Below are positions 53,432 through 63,571 of a DNA stretch of 64,000 bases, in pieces (positions within the stretch are counted from its first letter, which is position 1; each line of letters begins with the position of its first letter). This stretch comes from Streptomyces sp. BV286 (GTDB lineage Bacteria; Actinomycetota; Actinomycetes; Streptomycetales; Streptomycetaceae): NCBI RefSeq assembly GCF_019090165.1, contig NZ_JAHRIB010000095.1:25083-89082 (forward strand), written 5' to 3'. Below the pieces are notes generated by a model that saw nothing but the letters and a program-made list of their open reading frames with translations, was not told the DNA's origin and ran no database searches. Made by a program: the position numbers and the translations under genes.

Positions 53432-54583
53432 ATGGACCGCCTCGACAACACCGTCCGCCCCTACGCCTGGGGCTCCACCACGGCCATCCCGCTGCTCCTC
53501 GGCGCCGAGCCGACCGGTGAGCCGCAGGCCGAGATGTGGATGGGCGCCCACCCGGGAGCGCCCTCGCGCACGCCCCGCGGTCCCCTCACCGAGGTGATCG
53601 ACGCGGACCCCGAGGGCGAGCTGGGCACCGAGGCGGTCGCCAGGTTCGGCCCGCGCCTCCCGTTCCTGCTGAAGATCCTCGCCGCGGGCGCTCCCCTCTC
53701 CCTCCAGGTGCACCCCGACCTCACCCAGGCCAGGGAGGGGTACGAGGACGAGGAGCGCCGCGGTGTCCCGATCGACGCACCGCACCGCAACTACAAGGAC
53801 GCCAACCACAAGCCCGAACTGATCTGCGCGCTCACGGAGTTCGACGGCCTGTGCGGATTCCGTGACCCACTGGAGGCCGCCGAGCTGCTCTCCGCCCTCG
53901 AGGTCGACTCCCTCAAGCCGTACGTCGACCTGCTGCACGCCCGCCCCGAAGAGGCCGCGCTGCGCGAGGTGTTGACCGCCGTCCTGACCGCGGACCCCGA
54001 AGCGATGGCCACCACGGTCACCGAGGCCGCCGCGGCCTGCGCCCGGCTCGGCGGCGCCCACGCGCCGTACGCCGGAATCGCCCACCACTACCCGGGCGAT
54101 CGGGGTGTCATCGCCGCGATGCTGCTCCATCACGTGCGACTGCAGCCCGGCGAAGCCCTGTTCCTCGGCGCCGGAGTCCCGCACGCGTATCTGAACGGCC
54201 TGGGCGTCGAGATCATGGCCAACTCCGACAACGTGCTGCGCTGCGGCCTCACCCCCAAACACATCGACGTCCCGGAACTCCTGCGCATCGTCCGCTTCGA
54301 GGCCGGCGACCCGGGTGTACTGCGCCCCGAGGCCTCCCGGGACGGCGAGGAGGTCTACGAGACCCCCATCGACGAGTTCCGCCTCTCCCGGTACGTCCTC
54401 CCGGAGGGCGCCCCGGCCCACGACCTCACCCTCCGCACCCCGCAGATCCTGCTGTGCACCGCGGGCTCCGTGCGGACGGGCGACCACCCGCTGGGCCCCG
54501 GTGAGTCGGTCTTCGTACCGGCGGGCGAAAAGCTCGAAGTGTCCGGGAACGGAACGGTTTTCCGCGCCACCGTCATCACCTGA
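53432..54583 (+). CDS. manA: Mannose-6-phosphate isomerase, class I
   Basis: The 383-residue zinc cupin converts fructose-6-P to mannose-6-P. Family motifs are LDNTVRPYAWGS at the N terminus, the metal site LSLQVHPDLTQA, KPELICALTEFDGLCGFRD, and GAGVPHAYLNGLGVEIMANSDNVLR. All are intact. The ATG at 53432 starts the cupin fold. It completes the block manB-Trm112-SIS-manA and, with the pyrophosphorylase at 35442, gives the GDP-mannose route. Confidence 0.95.
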   Translation: MDRLDNTVRPYAWGSTTAIPLLLGAEPTGEPQAEMWMGAHPGAPSRTPRGPLTEVIDADPEGELGTEAVARFGPRLPFLLKILAAGAPLSLQVHPDLTQAREGYEDEERRGVPIDAPHRNYKDANHKPELICALTEFDGLCGFRDPLEAAELLSALEVDSLKPYVDLLHARPEEAALREVLTAVLTADPEAMATTVTEAAAACARLGGAHAPYAGIAHHYPGDRGVIAAMLLHHVRLQPGEALFLGAGVPHAYLNGLGVEIMANSDNVLRCGLTPKHIDVPELLRIVRFEAGDPGVLRPEASRDGEEVYETPIDEFRLSRYVLPEGAPAHDLTLRTPQILLCTAGSVRTGDHPLGPGESVFVPAGEKLEVSGNGTVFRATVIT

Positions 54584-54727
54584 AGCGGTCACTGTGACGG
54601 CCTGGCACTCCACCGCCTGTCCAGGCTGCAACAATGACCCACCGCAAAGGCCAGGCAAAGCACGGGACGGCAGCCGGTCGGCGGCCGGGCGGCCGACCGA
54701 CGGCAGACGAAGGGACATCGGGAACAC

Positions 54728-55705
54728 ATGAGCGCGTCAGGCGGCACCAAGGCGATCGTGGCGGCACTCGCCGCCAACCTAGCGATCGCGGTAGCGAAGT
54801 TCGTGGCGTTCGTCTTCAGTGGTTCGTCGTCGATGCTCGCCGAGTCCGTGCACTCGCTCGCCGACTCCGGCAACCAGGGCCTGCTGCTCCTCGGCGGCAA
54901 GAAGGCCAAGCGCGAGGCGACTCCGGAACACCCCTTCGGCTACGGCCGCGAGCGGTACATCTACGCCTTCCTCGTCTCGATCGTCCTCTTCTCGGTCGGC
55001 GGCATGTTCGCGATCTACGAGGGCTACGAGAAGATCAAGCACCCCCACGAGATCGACCACTGGTACTGGCCGGTGGGCGTCCTCGTCTTCGCGATCATCG
55101 CCGAGACCTTCTCCTTCCGGACGGCCATCAAGGAGTCCAACCTCACGCGTGGCAAGCAGTCCTGGAAGCAGTTCGTGCGTCACTCCAAGGCGCCCGAGCT
55201 GCCGGTCGTCCTCCTTGAGGACCTGGGCGCGCTCGTCGGTCTGATCCTCGCCCTGTTCGGCGTGAGCCTGGCCCTGGCGACCGGCGACGGCGTCTGGGAC
55301 GGCATCGGCACCCTCTGCATCGGCATCCTGCTCATCCTCATCGCGATCGTCCTGGCCGCGGAGACCAAGTCGCTGCTCCTGGGCGAGGCCGCGGGCATCG
55401 ACCAGGTCAGGAAGATCGAGGCCGCGATCGTCGACGGCGACACGGTCCCTGCCATCATCCACATGCGTACGCTCCACCTCGGCCCCGAGGAACTGCTGGT
55501 CGCGGCGAAGATCGCCGTCCGGCACGACGAGACGGCCACCGAGGTGGCCGCCGCGATCGACGCCGCCGAGTCCCGCATCCGCGAGGCCGTCCCGATCGCC
55601 CGCGTCATCTACCTCGAGCCCGACATCTACAGCGAGACCGAAGCCGCCAAGGGCGCGGACCCGGAGGCGGCCCCGGGCGGCCCCACCCCGGCCGCCGAGC
55701 ACTGA
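54728..55705 (+). CDS. Cation diffusion facilitator (CDF) family transporter
   Basis: The 325-residue inner-membrane exporter of divalent metal ions has six predicted helices and the CDF pattern: AALAANLAIAVAKFVAFVFSGSSSMLAESVHSLADSGNQ. The SxxxxEsxHSlaD part holds the transport-site His and Asp residues. A second site is LEDLGALVGL. A C-terminal cytoplasmic domain (VAAKIAVRHDETATEVAAAI) dimerises. The ATG is at 54728. It likely exports zinc or manganese/iron; the metal cannot be fixed by sequence. It converges on the signal-peptidase-like gene. Confidence 0.92.
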   Translation: MSASGGTKAIVAALAANLAIAVAKFVAFVFSGSSSMLAESVHSLADSGNQGLLLLGGKKAKREATPEHPFGYGRERYIYAFLVSIVLFSVGGMFAIYEGYEKIKHPHEIDHWYWPVGVLVFAIIAETFSFRTAIKESNLTRGKQSWKQFVRHSKAPELPVVLLEDLGALVGLILALFGVSLALATGDGVWDGIGTLCIGILLILIAIVLAAETKSLLLGEAAGIDQVRKIEAAIVDGDTVPAIIHMRTLHLGPEELLVAAKIAVRHDETATEVAAAIDAAESRIREAVPIARVIYLEPDIYSETEAAKGADPEAAPGGPTPAAEH

Positions 55706-55749
55706 TCTCCGGCGGTACGGGGGAGGGCGCCCCTTTCCCGTACCGCGAC

Positions 55750-55782
55750 GAAGGGCCCGTCGAGCGATTCGGCGGGCCCTTC
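55750..55782. terminator. Bidirectional hairpin terminator
   Basis: GAAGGGCCCG (55750-55759) pairs with CGGGCCCTTC (55773-55782), between the convergent CDF and signal-peptidase-like genes. Confidence 0.8.
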
Positions 55783-55823
55783 CGCGTGCTTGCCGCTAAG
55801 TCTGTCCCGGCCTTCGCCCCCGC

Positions 55824-56495
55824 CTACGCCCGCACGGGCCTGGGCGGGGTCGGAGGCACCGGCCGCCGCCGCCGTACGACCCGGGCCGCGATCCCGCAGC
55901 CGAGCCCGACGAGCGCGAGCACCAGCCCGAGCACCGCGCCCGAGAACGCGAACACGGCGCCGCCCAGGCCGTCCACCACCCGCCCCCGCACGGCCCAGGC
56001 CGACACCGCGGCCGCCGAGTCACCGGGCCCGTAGAACCGGGAGTCCAACGAGTCCACCCGGTGGTCGCCGAGCAGGAACAACCGCCCTTGCGGAACCGTC
56101 AGGTCGTACGGCCGCCCGATTCCGTCGGCGACACCGTCCTGTACGTACGACTCCTGGAGCGGCCGCCCGTCGAGCGTCACCCGCTCGCCCGTGCCACTGC
56201 CCTCGCAGCACGCCACCCGGTCACCGCCGACGGCCACCACCCGCTGGAGCACAGGCCCCCCGGCGTTGGGGCCGGGCTGATCGACGAGCACGACATCGCC
56301 CCTGCGCACCTCGTGTCCGTCCAGCAACTCCACGACCAGCCGCTCCCCGACGGTGTACGTGGGCGACATACTCGAACTCACCACGGTGACCCTCGTATAG
56401 GCGGACCGCACATACAGCACGGTGCCGATCAGCAACACGAGCCCCAACGGCACCAACACCCAGGCTGTGAGCGCCAGTCTGTGTCCCTCACGCAT
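55824..56495 (-). CDS. Signal peptidase I-like protein with Lys-to-Gln change
   Basis: The 223-residue membrane protein has an N-terminal helix (LVPLGLVLLIGTVLYV), the S26 domain, and a C-terminal helix (VFAFSGAVLGLVLALVGLG). Type-I signal peptidases cleave Sec and Tat signal peptides using a Ser-Lys pair. The serine is present (SSSMSPTYTVGE), and box E GDHRVDSLDSRFYG is intact. The lysine normally in the xKRVV motif is a glutamine here (VLQRVVAVGGD, clear in the DNA). It may thus be inactive or use another base. The ATG at 56495 precedes the first helix. Confidence 0.88.
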   Translation of the reverse strand: MREGHRLALTAWVLVPLGLVLLIGTVLYVRSAYTRVTVVSSSMSPTYTVGERLVVELLDGHEVRRGDVVLVDQPGPNAGGPVLQRVVAVGGDRVACCEGSGTGERVTLDGRPLQESYVQDGVADGIGRPYDLTVPQGRLFLLGDHRVDSLDSRFYGPGDSAAAVSAWAVRGRVVDGLGGAVFAFSGAVLGLVLALVGLGCGIAARVVRRRRPVPPTPPRPVRA

Positions 56496-56580
56496 CTCTG
56501 TTCCCCTCCCCTTCTGGCGCCACTTCCGCGTCCTGCGGGGCGTGCGCGCGTGCGGAGGGTAGGAGACGCCGGTGAACGGC

Positions 56581-56614
56581 AGGGGGCCGCAGCCTCGACG
56601 AGGTGCGGCCCCCT
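56581..56614 (-). terminator. Long hairpin terminator of the PTS gene
   Basis: AGGGGGCCGCA, one mismatch, CCTCG and their complements CGAGG and TGCGGCCCCCT form a stem of about 16 bp with almost no loop. It lies just past the PTS gene stop (minus strand) and before the signal-peptidase-like gene. Confidence 0.82.
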
Positions 56615-56627
56615 GCGGTCCGTGCGG

Positions 56628-58772
56628 TTACCGGATCTCGCGCAGCACGTCGAGAACCGCCGCCACATCAGGGGCGGTCATCAGCCGCTCCCGGAATCCC
56701 GCGTCCACCAGCTTCCGCGACAGCAACGCCAGAATGCGCAGATGCTCGTCCCCCGCGGCGGCCTCCGGCACGGAGATCATGAAGACCAGCTTCGCCTTCG
56801 TACCGTCGAGCGAACCCCACTCGACCCCGTCCGCCGACCGAGCGAACCCGACCACCGGGGCCGTCACGGCGTCCGTCTTGGCATGCGGGACGGCGATCTC
56901 CTCGCCGAGCCCGGTCGTGCCCTGCTCCTCACGCCGCAGGGCGGACCGCACCAACTCCTCGACGTCCGCGACCTTCCCGGTGGCGGCCAGCAGCCCGGCC
57001 ATCTCCCGGATCGCGGACTCCTTGTCCACGGAATCGAGCCGGACCTTGACGGTCTCCTCAGTGAGATACCCGGAGAGGACGTCATCGGCGGCGGGCACCG
57101 CCGCCGTCGGTACGCTCCCGTCGCTCCGCGCACCACCCGCTCGCCGCACGGCAACGACACCCGAGCCCGCACCGGTACCCGCGCCTGCTCCGACACCCGC
57201 GCCCGCTCCGGCGAACGCGGGCGCCGCCTGCGACGGGAACCCGTCGGCCAGCACCCGCTGCCCGCCGCCCCGCTTCCGCTCACCGAGGCCGACGAGCGCG
57301 ACCGTGGTCACCGCCGTCACCACGGTCCCGATCACCACGGCCACGAAGAACATCGGTACGCCGCTGACCGCCCCCAGCACCGCCACGATCGGCCCACCGT
57401 GCGGGACCGCGTCCTCGACCCCGGCGAGTCCGGCGACCGCTCCGGCCACCGCACCGCCCAGCATGTTGGCGGGAATGACCTGCGCCGGCCGTGCCGCGGC
57501 GAACGGAATGGCACCCTCGGAAATCCCGAACAGCCCCATGAACAGCGCGGCAAGACCCGTCTCGCGCTCCTGCTCCGTGTAGAGCCGCCTGCGGATCAGA
57601 GTGGCGAGCCCCTGCCCGAGCGGCATCACGGGAATCGCGGCCGCGCACATGCCCATGACGTCCTGGTTGCCGGTCGCGATGAGCCCCGTACCGAAGAGGA
57701 ACGCCGTCTTGTTGACGGGCCCGCCCATGTCGAACGCGATCATCAGCCCCAGGATCGCGCCGAGCAGTACGGCGCTGGTCCCCGTCATCCCGCTGAGCCA
57801 GTCCGTCAGATGCTCGAAGACCCAGGAGATGGGCCGGCCGATCACGTAGACGAAGAACAGTCCGAGCGCGGTCGTCGCCACGATCGGGATCACGATGATC
57901 GGCATGATCGGCCGGACGAACTTCGGAACCTCGACCTTCTTGATCCACAGCACCAGATATCCGGCCAGGAACCCGGTCACGATCGCCCCGATGAAACCGG
58001 CGCCCGCCTCGGAGTCGTACAGCGAACCGGTGTTGGCGATCCACCCGCCGATCATGCCGGGCACCAACGCGGGCCGGTCCCCGATCGCGTACGCGATATA
58101 GCCGGACAGGATCGGCACCATCAACTGGAAGCCGATGACGCCGATGTTGTTGACGTCCATCCAGAAGGAGTCCTTCGGGATGACCAGGCCGCCGGACGGA
58201 TCGGTGTGCCCGCCGAGCGACAGCGAGATCGCGATCAGCAGCCCGCCGACCACGACGAACGGGATCATGTAACTGACGCCGTTCATCAGCGCCTTGTACG
58301 CCACCCCTCGCTCGCTGCCGCCACGCCCCGCGCTTCCGCGGCCCGAGGAGACGGTCGCTGCGACCCCCGCCCCGGCCCCCGACTCGGCCCCGGAAGCGGC
58401 TGCCGCGCCGTGGACGGGCGCGGTCCTGACCCGCTCGATCAGCTGCTCGGGATGGTGGATCCCCTCGGCGACACCGGCCGTCACGACCCGCTTTCCGGCG
58501 AACCGGCTCAGGTCCACGTCCTTGTCGGCCGCGACGATCACACCGTCCGCGATGCTGACATCGTTGTCAGTGAGTACGTTCTCGGCCCCGATCGAGCCCT
58601 GGGTCTCCACCTTCATGTCGACACCGAGCCGCTCCGCCGCCTGCGAGAGCTTCTCCGCCGCCATGTAGGTGTGGGCTATGCCGGTGGGGCACGCGGTCAC
58701 CGCGAGCAGCCTGGGTCGCCGCCGCTCGTCGCTGCCGCCGCCCGTGGGGGGAAGGCCGGCCGGACTGGTCAC
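56628..58772 (-). CDS. PTS fructose-type transporter subunit IIBCA
   Basis: The 714-residue fused permease imports and phosphorylates a hexose, probably fructose. Domain order is EIIB (phosphocysteine C28 in [19 protein letters not shown]), EIIC (about 165-510; [38 protein letters not shown]), then EIIA at the C terminus (phosphohistidine in [13 protein letters not shown], near residue 630). Between C and A is an Ala/Gly/Pro linker with repeats. The GTG at 58772 follows GGAGAT. No fruK or fruR gene lies beside it, unlike the known fruRKA operon. Direct repeats upstream (58797-58854) may be its control site. Confidence 0.92.
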   Translation of the reverse strand: MTSPAGLPPTGGGSDERRRPRLLAVTACPTGIAHTYMAAEKLSQAAERLGVDMKVETQGSIGAENVLTDNDVSIADGVIVAADKDVDLSRFAGKRVVTAGVAEGIHHPEQLIERVRTAPVHGAAAASGAESGAGAGVAATVSSGRGSAGRGGSERGVAYKALMNGVSYMIPFVVVGGLLIAISLSLGGHTDPSGGLVIPKDSFWMDVNNIGVIGFQLMVPILSGYIAYAIGDRPALVPGMIGGWIANTGSLYDSEAGAGFIGAIVTGFLAGYLVLWIKKVEVPKFVRPIMPIIVIPIVATTALGLFFVYVIGRPISWVFEHLTDWLSGMTGTSAVLLGAILGLMIAFDMGGPVNKTAFLFGTGLIATGNQDVMGMCAAAIPVMPLGQGLATLIRRRLYTEQERETGLAALFMGLFGISEGAIPFAAARPAQVIPANMLGGAVAGAVAGLAGVEDAVPHGGPIVAVLGAVSGVPMFFVAVVIGTVVTAVTTVALVGLGERKRGGGQRVLADGFPSQAAPAFAGAGAGVGAGAGTGAGSGVVAVRRAGGARSDGSVPTAAVPAADDVLSGYLTEETVKVRLDSVDKESAIREMAGLLAATGKVADVEELVRSALRREEQGTTGLGEEIAVPHAKTDAVTAPVVGFARSADGVEWGSLDGTKAKLVFMISVPEAAAGDEHLRILALLSRKLVDAGFRERLMTAPDVAAVLDVLREIR

Positions 58773-58796
58773 GTCGATCTCCTAACGCCTTTGTCA

Positions 58797-58854
58797 TGGG
58801 GGATCACGGTCTGCCGTCGCGGTCTGTGGTGGTGTCGCGTGTGGGGGATCACGG
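58797..58854. promoter_or_regulatory. Direct repeats TGGGGGATCACGG
   Basis: Two identical 13-bp copies (58797-58809 and 58842-58854) lie 45 bp apart, immediately upstream of the PTS gene start on the minus strand. They are candidate binding sites for its regulator. Confidence 0.6.
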
Positions 58855-59230
58855 ACCGCGAGGTCGCGCACATGTTCCCGATCCCCGGCATCCTGCAACA
58901 GCCCCCCGCCCGGGATCAAAGGTCCAAAAGTCCCTTGTTGTCCAGGCCTGTTACTCCTTGTCCCTTACCCGCCGACCCTCGAAATCCGCTGGATCTGTCC
59001 GGAGGCGGACTGGGGCCCACTGCGCCGATCGGTGTAGATTCGTAACCGAGCCAGACGTCGCTGCTGATGGCGGTCGGGCGGTCCCAACGGGCCGACCGAG
59101 GGAGAGAGGGCCTCCGACGGACTGCGCTGCGCAAGGCACCGGGCATTCGTGTGCCCCGTGGGGCGCTCCGTGCCCGCCGCCGCGCAGACCAGCCGAACCC
59201 GACCTCGCCCCAACCCGAGGAGCAGCTCGT
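58810..59230. other. Gene-free region upstream of sahH
   Basis: This region separates the PTS and sahH genes. It contains a possible -10 TAGATT (59035-59040) with only a poor -35. A 55-codon Arg-rich frame (ATG 59067) has its TGA overlapping the sahH ATG (ATGA). The frame has no ribosome site and may be chance. I looked for an S-adenosylhomocysteine riboswitch and saw only fragments (GCGCTGCG, GGGCGCTCC), not enough to call one. Confidence 0.4.
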
Positions 59231-60688
<1,458 letters not shown>

Positions 60689-60715
60689 GCCCAGCGCTCA
60701 CCAGCCGGTTGTCAG

Positions 60716-60745
60716 CAGGCCCTCGCCGTCATCGGCGGGGGCCTG
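60716..60745 (+). terminator. Hairpin terminator after sahH
   Basis: CAGGCCCTCGCCG pairs with CGGCGGGGGCCTG (13 bp, one G-T) around TCAT, 28 bp after the sahH stop. Confidence 0.82.
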
Positions 60746-60769
60746 CCCCCTACGAGGACCCGAGCCACC

Positions 60770-61414
60770 ATGCCCCGCGGCCGATATTCGCTCCATGACC
60801 CGCACGACCACACCCCCCTCGCCGAAGAACAGTTCCACTGCGCGCCCGGCCCCTCCGGCTGGCGCTACGTCTCCCAACTGACCACCCCTTCCGGCACGGC
60901 GCCCGGGGACGCCCCCCGAGCCGGCACCCCCGCCGGTTCCGTCGACCTCGCCCTCGACGACCGCGGCCGCCCCATCCGCCTCGAACTCCACGCGTCGGGC
61001 TGGCAGGTCCGCGGCGCCGCCCTCGAAGGCGTCACCTGGGTCCGCACCGACCCCACGGGAGATCACGCCACCGAAGGCAATGTCCGCGCCCACGCCTTCA
61101 CCGGCTCGTCCCCCGCGTTCCTCATCGCCACCGCACGTCTGCTGCGCCTCACCCCCGATGCCTCCGCCACGCGTGTACGCCTCGTCGCCTTCACGGACCC
61201 GGTCCTCGCCCCGCGCACCCTCGACCAGTCCTGGGCCCTGATCACGAGAGAAGCACACGCCACTGACAACGGCCCCCTGACCGTGGAGGAGTACCAGGTC
61301 ACAGCCCTGGACACCGGTGAACAGCACACCGTGCACCTCTCCGGCGACGTGGTGCTGTCCGCACCCGGCATCGAGCTCGAGGACCTCGAATCGCCGCCGT
61401 CGGTCTTCGCCTGA
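60770..61414 (+). CDS. Conserved hypothetical protein
   Basis: The 214-residue cytoplasmic protein has no signal peptide or helix-rich membrane region. It is mostly beta-strand by pattern (GSVDLALDDRGRPIRLELHA, TRVRLVAFTDPVLAPRTLDQSWALI, EEYQVTALDTGEQHTVHL), suggestive of a beta-barrel like that of glycolipid-binding or lipocalin-like families. I cannot name it. The ATG at 60770 has GAGG upstream. It follows sahH with a terminator in between and converges on the RDD gene. Confidence 0.75.
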   Translation: MPRGRYSLHDPHDHTPLAEEQFHCAPGPSGWRYVSQLTTPSGTAPGDAPRAGTPAGSVDLALDDRGRPIRLELHASGWQVRGAALEGVTWVRTDPTGDHATEGNVRAHAFTGSSPAFLIATARLLRLTPDASATRVRLVAFTDPVLAPRTLDQSWALITREAHATDNGPLTVEEYQVTALDTGEQHTVHLSGDVVLSAPGIELEDLESPPSVFA

Positions 61415-61469
61415 CGACAGTGCTGAGGGGCCAGTGCCGGGGGCCTGGGGCCGGGCAGGGAACCGGACT

Positions 61470-62447
61470 TCAGGCGGGCGGGGCGAACCCGGTGGCGGGG
61501 CGCTCAGCATCGGCGTCCCGCAGGGGCGGCGGGGCCGGGACGTTCGCCGGGGCCGCCGAAGGTGCGGAAAGGTGGGGAGCCACCGGGTAAACCGGGCCCG
61601 AGGCCTGAACCGACCCGTACGGCATGCCCGGCCCGCCCCCACCCGGCACACCGGCCGGATGCACACCCGCGCCCCCGACGGGGCCTGCACCGGCAGCCGC
61701 ACCACCGAACGCCCGCTGTGCCTCCCGGGCCTGCCGCTCCTGAACCACCGCGGCCAGAAAAGCCGCCGGCGGAACACCGTGCGGGGCCGGAGCCCCGGTG
61801 CGCTCGGCGACCTCGGCCGCGAGGCGCTCCGCCATCGCCCAGCCGACCTGCGGATCCAGCTGCTGCATCCGCGTCAGGTACTGCCGCACGGCCAGCCACA
61901 GCCCGTCCGGAACCCCGGACAGGTCGAGTCCGGAGAACCGCCCCGACAACCACGGCGGCGGTGGAGGCACAAAGGACGTATGCCCCGCCGGAATCCGCTC
62001 CCGTACGACCAGGGTCCCCGCGAACACGTCACCGAGCCGCCGCCCCCTCGCCGACACCAGCGACGCGATGCACGCCACGACCCCGAACGTCATCAGGATC
62101 TCCACCACACCGACAGCACCGCGCACCAGCGCGTGGCGGAACCGGATGGGCCCGCCGTCGTCACGCACCACCCGCAGCCCGCACGCCAGCTTCCCGAGCG
62201 AGCGCCCATGACTGAGCGTCTCCACGGCGATCGGCCCGCCGACCAGCAGAAGAAGAAAAGCGGCGATCGACACCGCCATCTGTGCCGCCTCGTCGAGAGC
62301 GGCCGTGGACGCCACCAGGGCGATCGTCACCGCGACATAGGCGGCCACCGCCACCACCAGATCGAGCAGCACGGCCAGTATTCGGCTCGGCAGCTTCGCG
62401 GGGCGCAACTCCAGCGCCACCGCCTCACCCGTCACAAGCTCACTCAC
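61470..62447 (-). CDS. RDD family membrane protein
   Basis: The 325-residue protein has an N-terminal RDD domain of about 150 residues with four membrane helices. The name-giving Arg and Asp residues appear in LPSRILAVLLDLVVAVAAY and SARGRRLGDVFAGTLVV; GRSLGKLACGLRVV is also typical. A long Ala/Gly/Pro/His-rich C-terminal tail follows and is probably disordered. RDD proteins are of unclear function, with some proposed as transporters. The GTG at 62447 is used. It is divergent from the SpoIIM-like gene; this pairing recurs in actinobacteria. Confidence 0.88.
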   Translation of the reverse strand: MSELVTGEAVALELRPAKLPSRILAVLLDLVVAVAAYVAVTIALVASTAALDEAAQMAVSIAAFLLLLVGGPIAVETLSHGRSLGKLACGLRVVRDDGGPIRFRHALVRGAVGVVEILMTFGVVACIASLVSARGRRLGDVFAGTLVVRERIPAGHTSFVPPPPPWLSGRFSGLDLSGVPDGLWLAVRQYLTRMQQLDPQVGWAMAERLAAEVAERTGAPAPHGVPPAAFLAAVVQERQAREAQRAFGGAAAGAGPVGGAGVHPAGVPGGGGPGMPYGSVQASGPVYPVAPHLSAPSAAPANVPAPPPLRDADAERPATGFAPPA

Positions 62448-62563
62448 GCCCGCCGTCCTTCCCGAACTGCCCTGAGAACAGCCAGTCTGCCAAGCTGAGG
62501 GCACATCGCGCCGCAGTGCGACAAGCTGACCACACGACGAGCAGCCGAGGAGCAGCCGACCTG

Positions 62564-63571
62564 ATGGACCTCGACGTCTTCGTGTCCCGCCACCGCGCCG
62601 AATGGGACCGGCTCGACGCACTCCTCCACCGCCGGCGCCGCCTGACCGGCGCGGAGGCCGACGAACTCGTCGCCCTCTACCAACGCACGGCCACCCATCT
62701 CTCCCTGATCCAGTCCAGCGCCCCGGACCCCCAGCTCACCGGCCGCCTCAGCCAACTGGTGGCCCGCGCGCGCAGTGCGGTGACAGGTACGCGCCGCGCA
62801 TCCTGGAGGGATGTCACCCGCTTCCTTACGAAGGGCTTCCCCGCCGCGCTCTACAGGTCACGCCACTGGTGGGTTCCCACGGCGCTCCTGTCCACGGCGG
62901 TAGCCGTCCTCCTGGGGTGGTGGATCGGAACCCACCCCGAGGTCCAGTCCGCGATCGCGGCCCCCGACGACCTGCGCGAGCTCACCCGCCCCGGCGGCCA
63001 GTACGAGACGTACTACTCGAGCCACCCAGCGGCGTCGTTCGCGGCCCAGGTGTGGACGAACAACGCCCAGGCCGCCGCGATGTGCCTGGTACTGGGCGCC
63101 TTCCTCTGCCTGCCGGTCATCTGGATCCTCTTCCAGAACATGCTCAACGTAGGCGTGGGGATCGGCCTGATGTCCTCGGCAGGCCGCCTCGACACCTTCC
63201 TCGGCCTGATACTCCCGCACGGCCTCCTGGAGCTGACCGCCGTCTTCGTGGCGGCGGGAACAGGGCTGCGCCTCGGCTGGACCGTCATCGACCCGGGCCC
63301 CCGGACCCGCCGGGCTGCACTCGCGGAGGAGGGCCGCTCGGCACTGGGCATGGCGATAGGCCTCGCTCTGGTCCTCTTCGTCTCCGGCGCCATCGAAGGC
63401 TTCGTCACCCCGTCCGGCCTGCCGACCTGGGCCCGTATAGGCATAGGGATAGCGGCCGAACTGCTCTTCCTCGCATACGTCTACGTCCTGGGCGGGCGCG
63501 CGGCGCGGGCCGGCGAGACAGGCGACGTGGAGGAGGCCGAGCGCAGTGCCTCCGTACCGACCGCGGCCTGA
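62564..63571 (+). CDS. Stage II sporulation protein M (SpoIIM)-like membrane protein
   Basis: The 335-residue membrane protein has a cytoplasmic N-terminal helical region (FVSRHRAEWDRLDALLHRRR), then about five helices. The DUF95/SpoIIM blocks QVWTNNAQAAAMCLVLGAFL, GVGIGLMSSAGRLDTFLGLILPHGLLEL and FVSGAIEGFVTPSGLP are clear. SpoIIM in Bacillus helps engulfment; actinobacterial relatives have no established role. The ATG at 62564 is preceded by GAGGAG. It is the last gene before the rRNA operon. Confidence 0.9.
   Translation: MDLDVFVSRHRAEWDRLDALLHRRRRLTGAEADELVALYQRTATHLSLIQSSAPDPQLTGRLSQLVARARSAVTGTRRASWRDVTRFLTKGFPAALYRSRHWWVPTALLSTAVAVLLGWWIGTHPEVQSAIAAPDDLRELTRPGGQYETYYSSHPAASFAAQVWTNNAQAAAMCLVLGAFLCLPVIWILFQNMLNVGVGIGLMSSAGRLDTFLGLILPHGLLELTAVFVAAGTGLRLGWTVIDPGPRTRRAALAEEGRSALGMAIGLALVLFVSGAIEGFVTPSGLPTWARIGIGIAAELLFLAYVYVLGGRAARAGETGDVEEAERSASVPTAA

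Noticed and set aside
58900..59230. S-adenosylhomocysteine riboswitch before sahH
   Set aside because: Only isolated fragments resembling the consensus were seen; I could not assemble the required stems.
58796..59230. N-terminal extension of sahH by 145 residues
   Set aside because: The extension is Arg/Pro-rich without similarity, whereas the conserved enzyme begins at the ATG at 59231.
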